NCBI GenBank assembly: GCA_036569845.1 | Contig: DATCPY010000126.1 | Coordinates: 1 to 12,180 of the forward strand | Length of the DNA: 12,180 nt | Source of the DNA: UBA4735 sp036569845 | Lineage (GTDB): Bacteria > Chloroflexota > Limnocylindria > P2-11E | Direction of reading: 5' to 3' | Shown: piece after piece, positions 12,076 to 12,180 of the stretch | Layout: each line of letters begins with the position of its first letter | How positions within the stretch are numbered: the stretch's first letter is position 1 | Position numbers and translations under genes: made by a program | Notes under the pieces: model-generated | What the model was told of the DNA's origin: nothing | Seen by the model: only the letters and a program-made list of their open reading frames with translations | Database searches by the model: none

Positions 12076-12180
12076 GACCCTCCAGGTCCTAGCCAGGAGC
12101 CGGAGCGCGCGGTCGAGCCGGGCCCGGTTCGCCGGATCATTGAGCCACCGCGATGCGCCGCTCGGGTGCGGAAGCGGGAT
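12049..12180 (-). CDS. Uracil-DNA glycosylase superfamily protein, C-terminal part (cut by window edge)
   Basis: The last 43 codons of a gene entering from the right edge read LPHPSGASRWLND near the start. This is the conserved C-terminal motif of uracil-DNA glycosylase superfamily proteins (HPSGxSRW, with the His that contacts the flipped base). The helical tail ANRARLDRALRLLARTW follows, then a TAG stop at 12051-12049. These enzymes remove uracil or related lesions from DNA in base-excision repair. The subfamily cannot be told because the iron-sulfur and N-terminal catalytic regions lie outside the window. The HTH gene starts 51 bases after the stop. Confidence 0.82.
   Translation of the reverse strand: MPLPHPSGASRWLNDPANRARLDRALRLLARTWRVLQSSAQRR

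Noticed and set aside
1..12180. CRISPR arrays, tRNA/rRNA genes and insertion sequences
   Set aside because: No regularly spaced repeats, no cloverleaf or rRNA sequence and no transposase were seen.

Overview
This GC-rich bacterial window carries 15 protein genes plus one 19-residue micro-gene, packed with almost no spacing. Several products look actinobacterial in type: an AhpE-like peroxiredoxin and a CysA2-type sulfurtransferase. A secreted CAP protein carries tandem Ig-like repeats of a kind I associate with Chloroflexota. I would place it in a free-living soil or freshwater Chloroflexota or Actinomycetota lineage, with low confidence. No RNA marker gene is present to settle this.

Layout. 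1-1145 (-): a PfkB sugar kinase followed by an ECF sigma factor that runs off the left edge. 1164-1937 (+): a methyltransferase. 1934-4658 (-): a coupled three-gene operon of a nucleotidyltransferase, a MoaD/ThiS-CaiB fusion and a small lipoprotein, each start overlapping the previous stop (GTGA, then CTGA with a probable CUG start). 4683-5348 (+): a LON-substrate-binding-domain protein. 5345-7771 (-): a sulfurtransferase then a YtcJ-like amidohydrolase, preceded by a structured 5' leader. 7967-8656 (-): a HAD phosphatase. 8675-9118 (+): an unrecognised beta-rich protein. 9115-9639 (-): an AhpE-like peroxiredoxin. 9657-9866 (+): a small zinc-ribbon protein. 9863-11521 (-): a secreted CAP-domain protein. 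11642-12180 (-): a 19-aa lysine-rich peptide, an excisionase-type HTH protein and the C-terminus of a uracil-DNA glycosylase.

The main discovery is the peroxiredoxin. Its frame is broken by one TGA exactly where the AhpE family has its peroxidatic cysteine. The frame continues without shift into the rest of the domain, and a stem-loop follows at SECIS-like distance. This reads as a selenocysteine enzyme, not a pseudogene.

The second signal is architectural. Each of the four + genes stands alone between - genes. The divergent gaps are only 17-24 bp and contain -10-like TANNNT hexamers on opposite strands, usually six or seven bases before the start codon. That is what leaderless mRNAs from overlapping bidirectional promoters would look like. 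All four convergent pairs end on overlapping stop codons (CTAG or CTAA), leaving no room for terminators. Genes with a clear Shine-Dalgarno sequence (sulfurtransferase, HTH protein, lysine-rich peptide) are the exceptions. No intergenic stretch exceeds 300 bp; the longest, 7772-7966, holds the structured leader and a palindrome.
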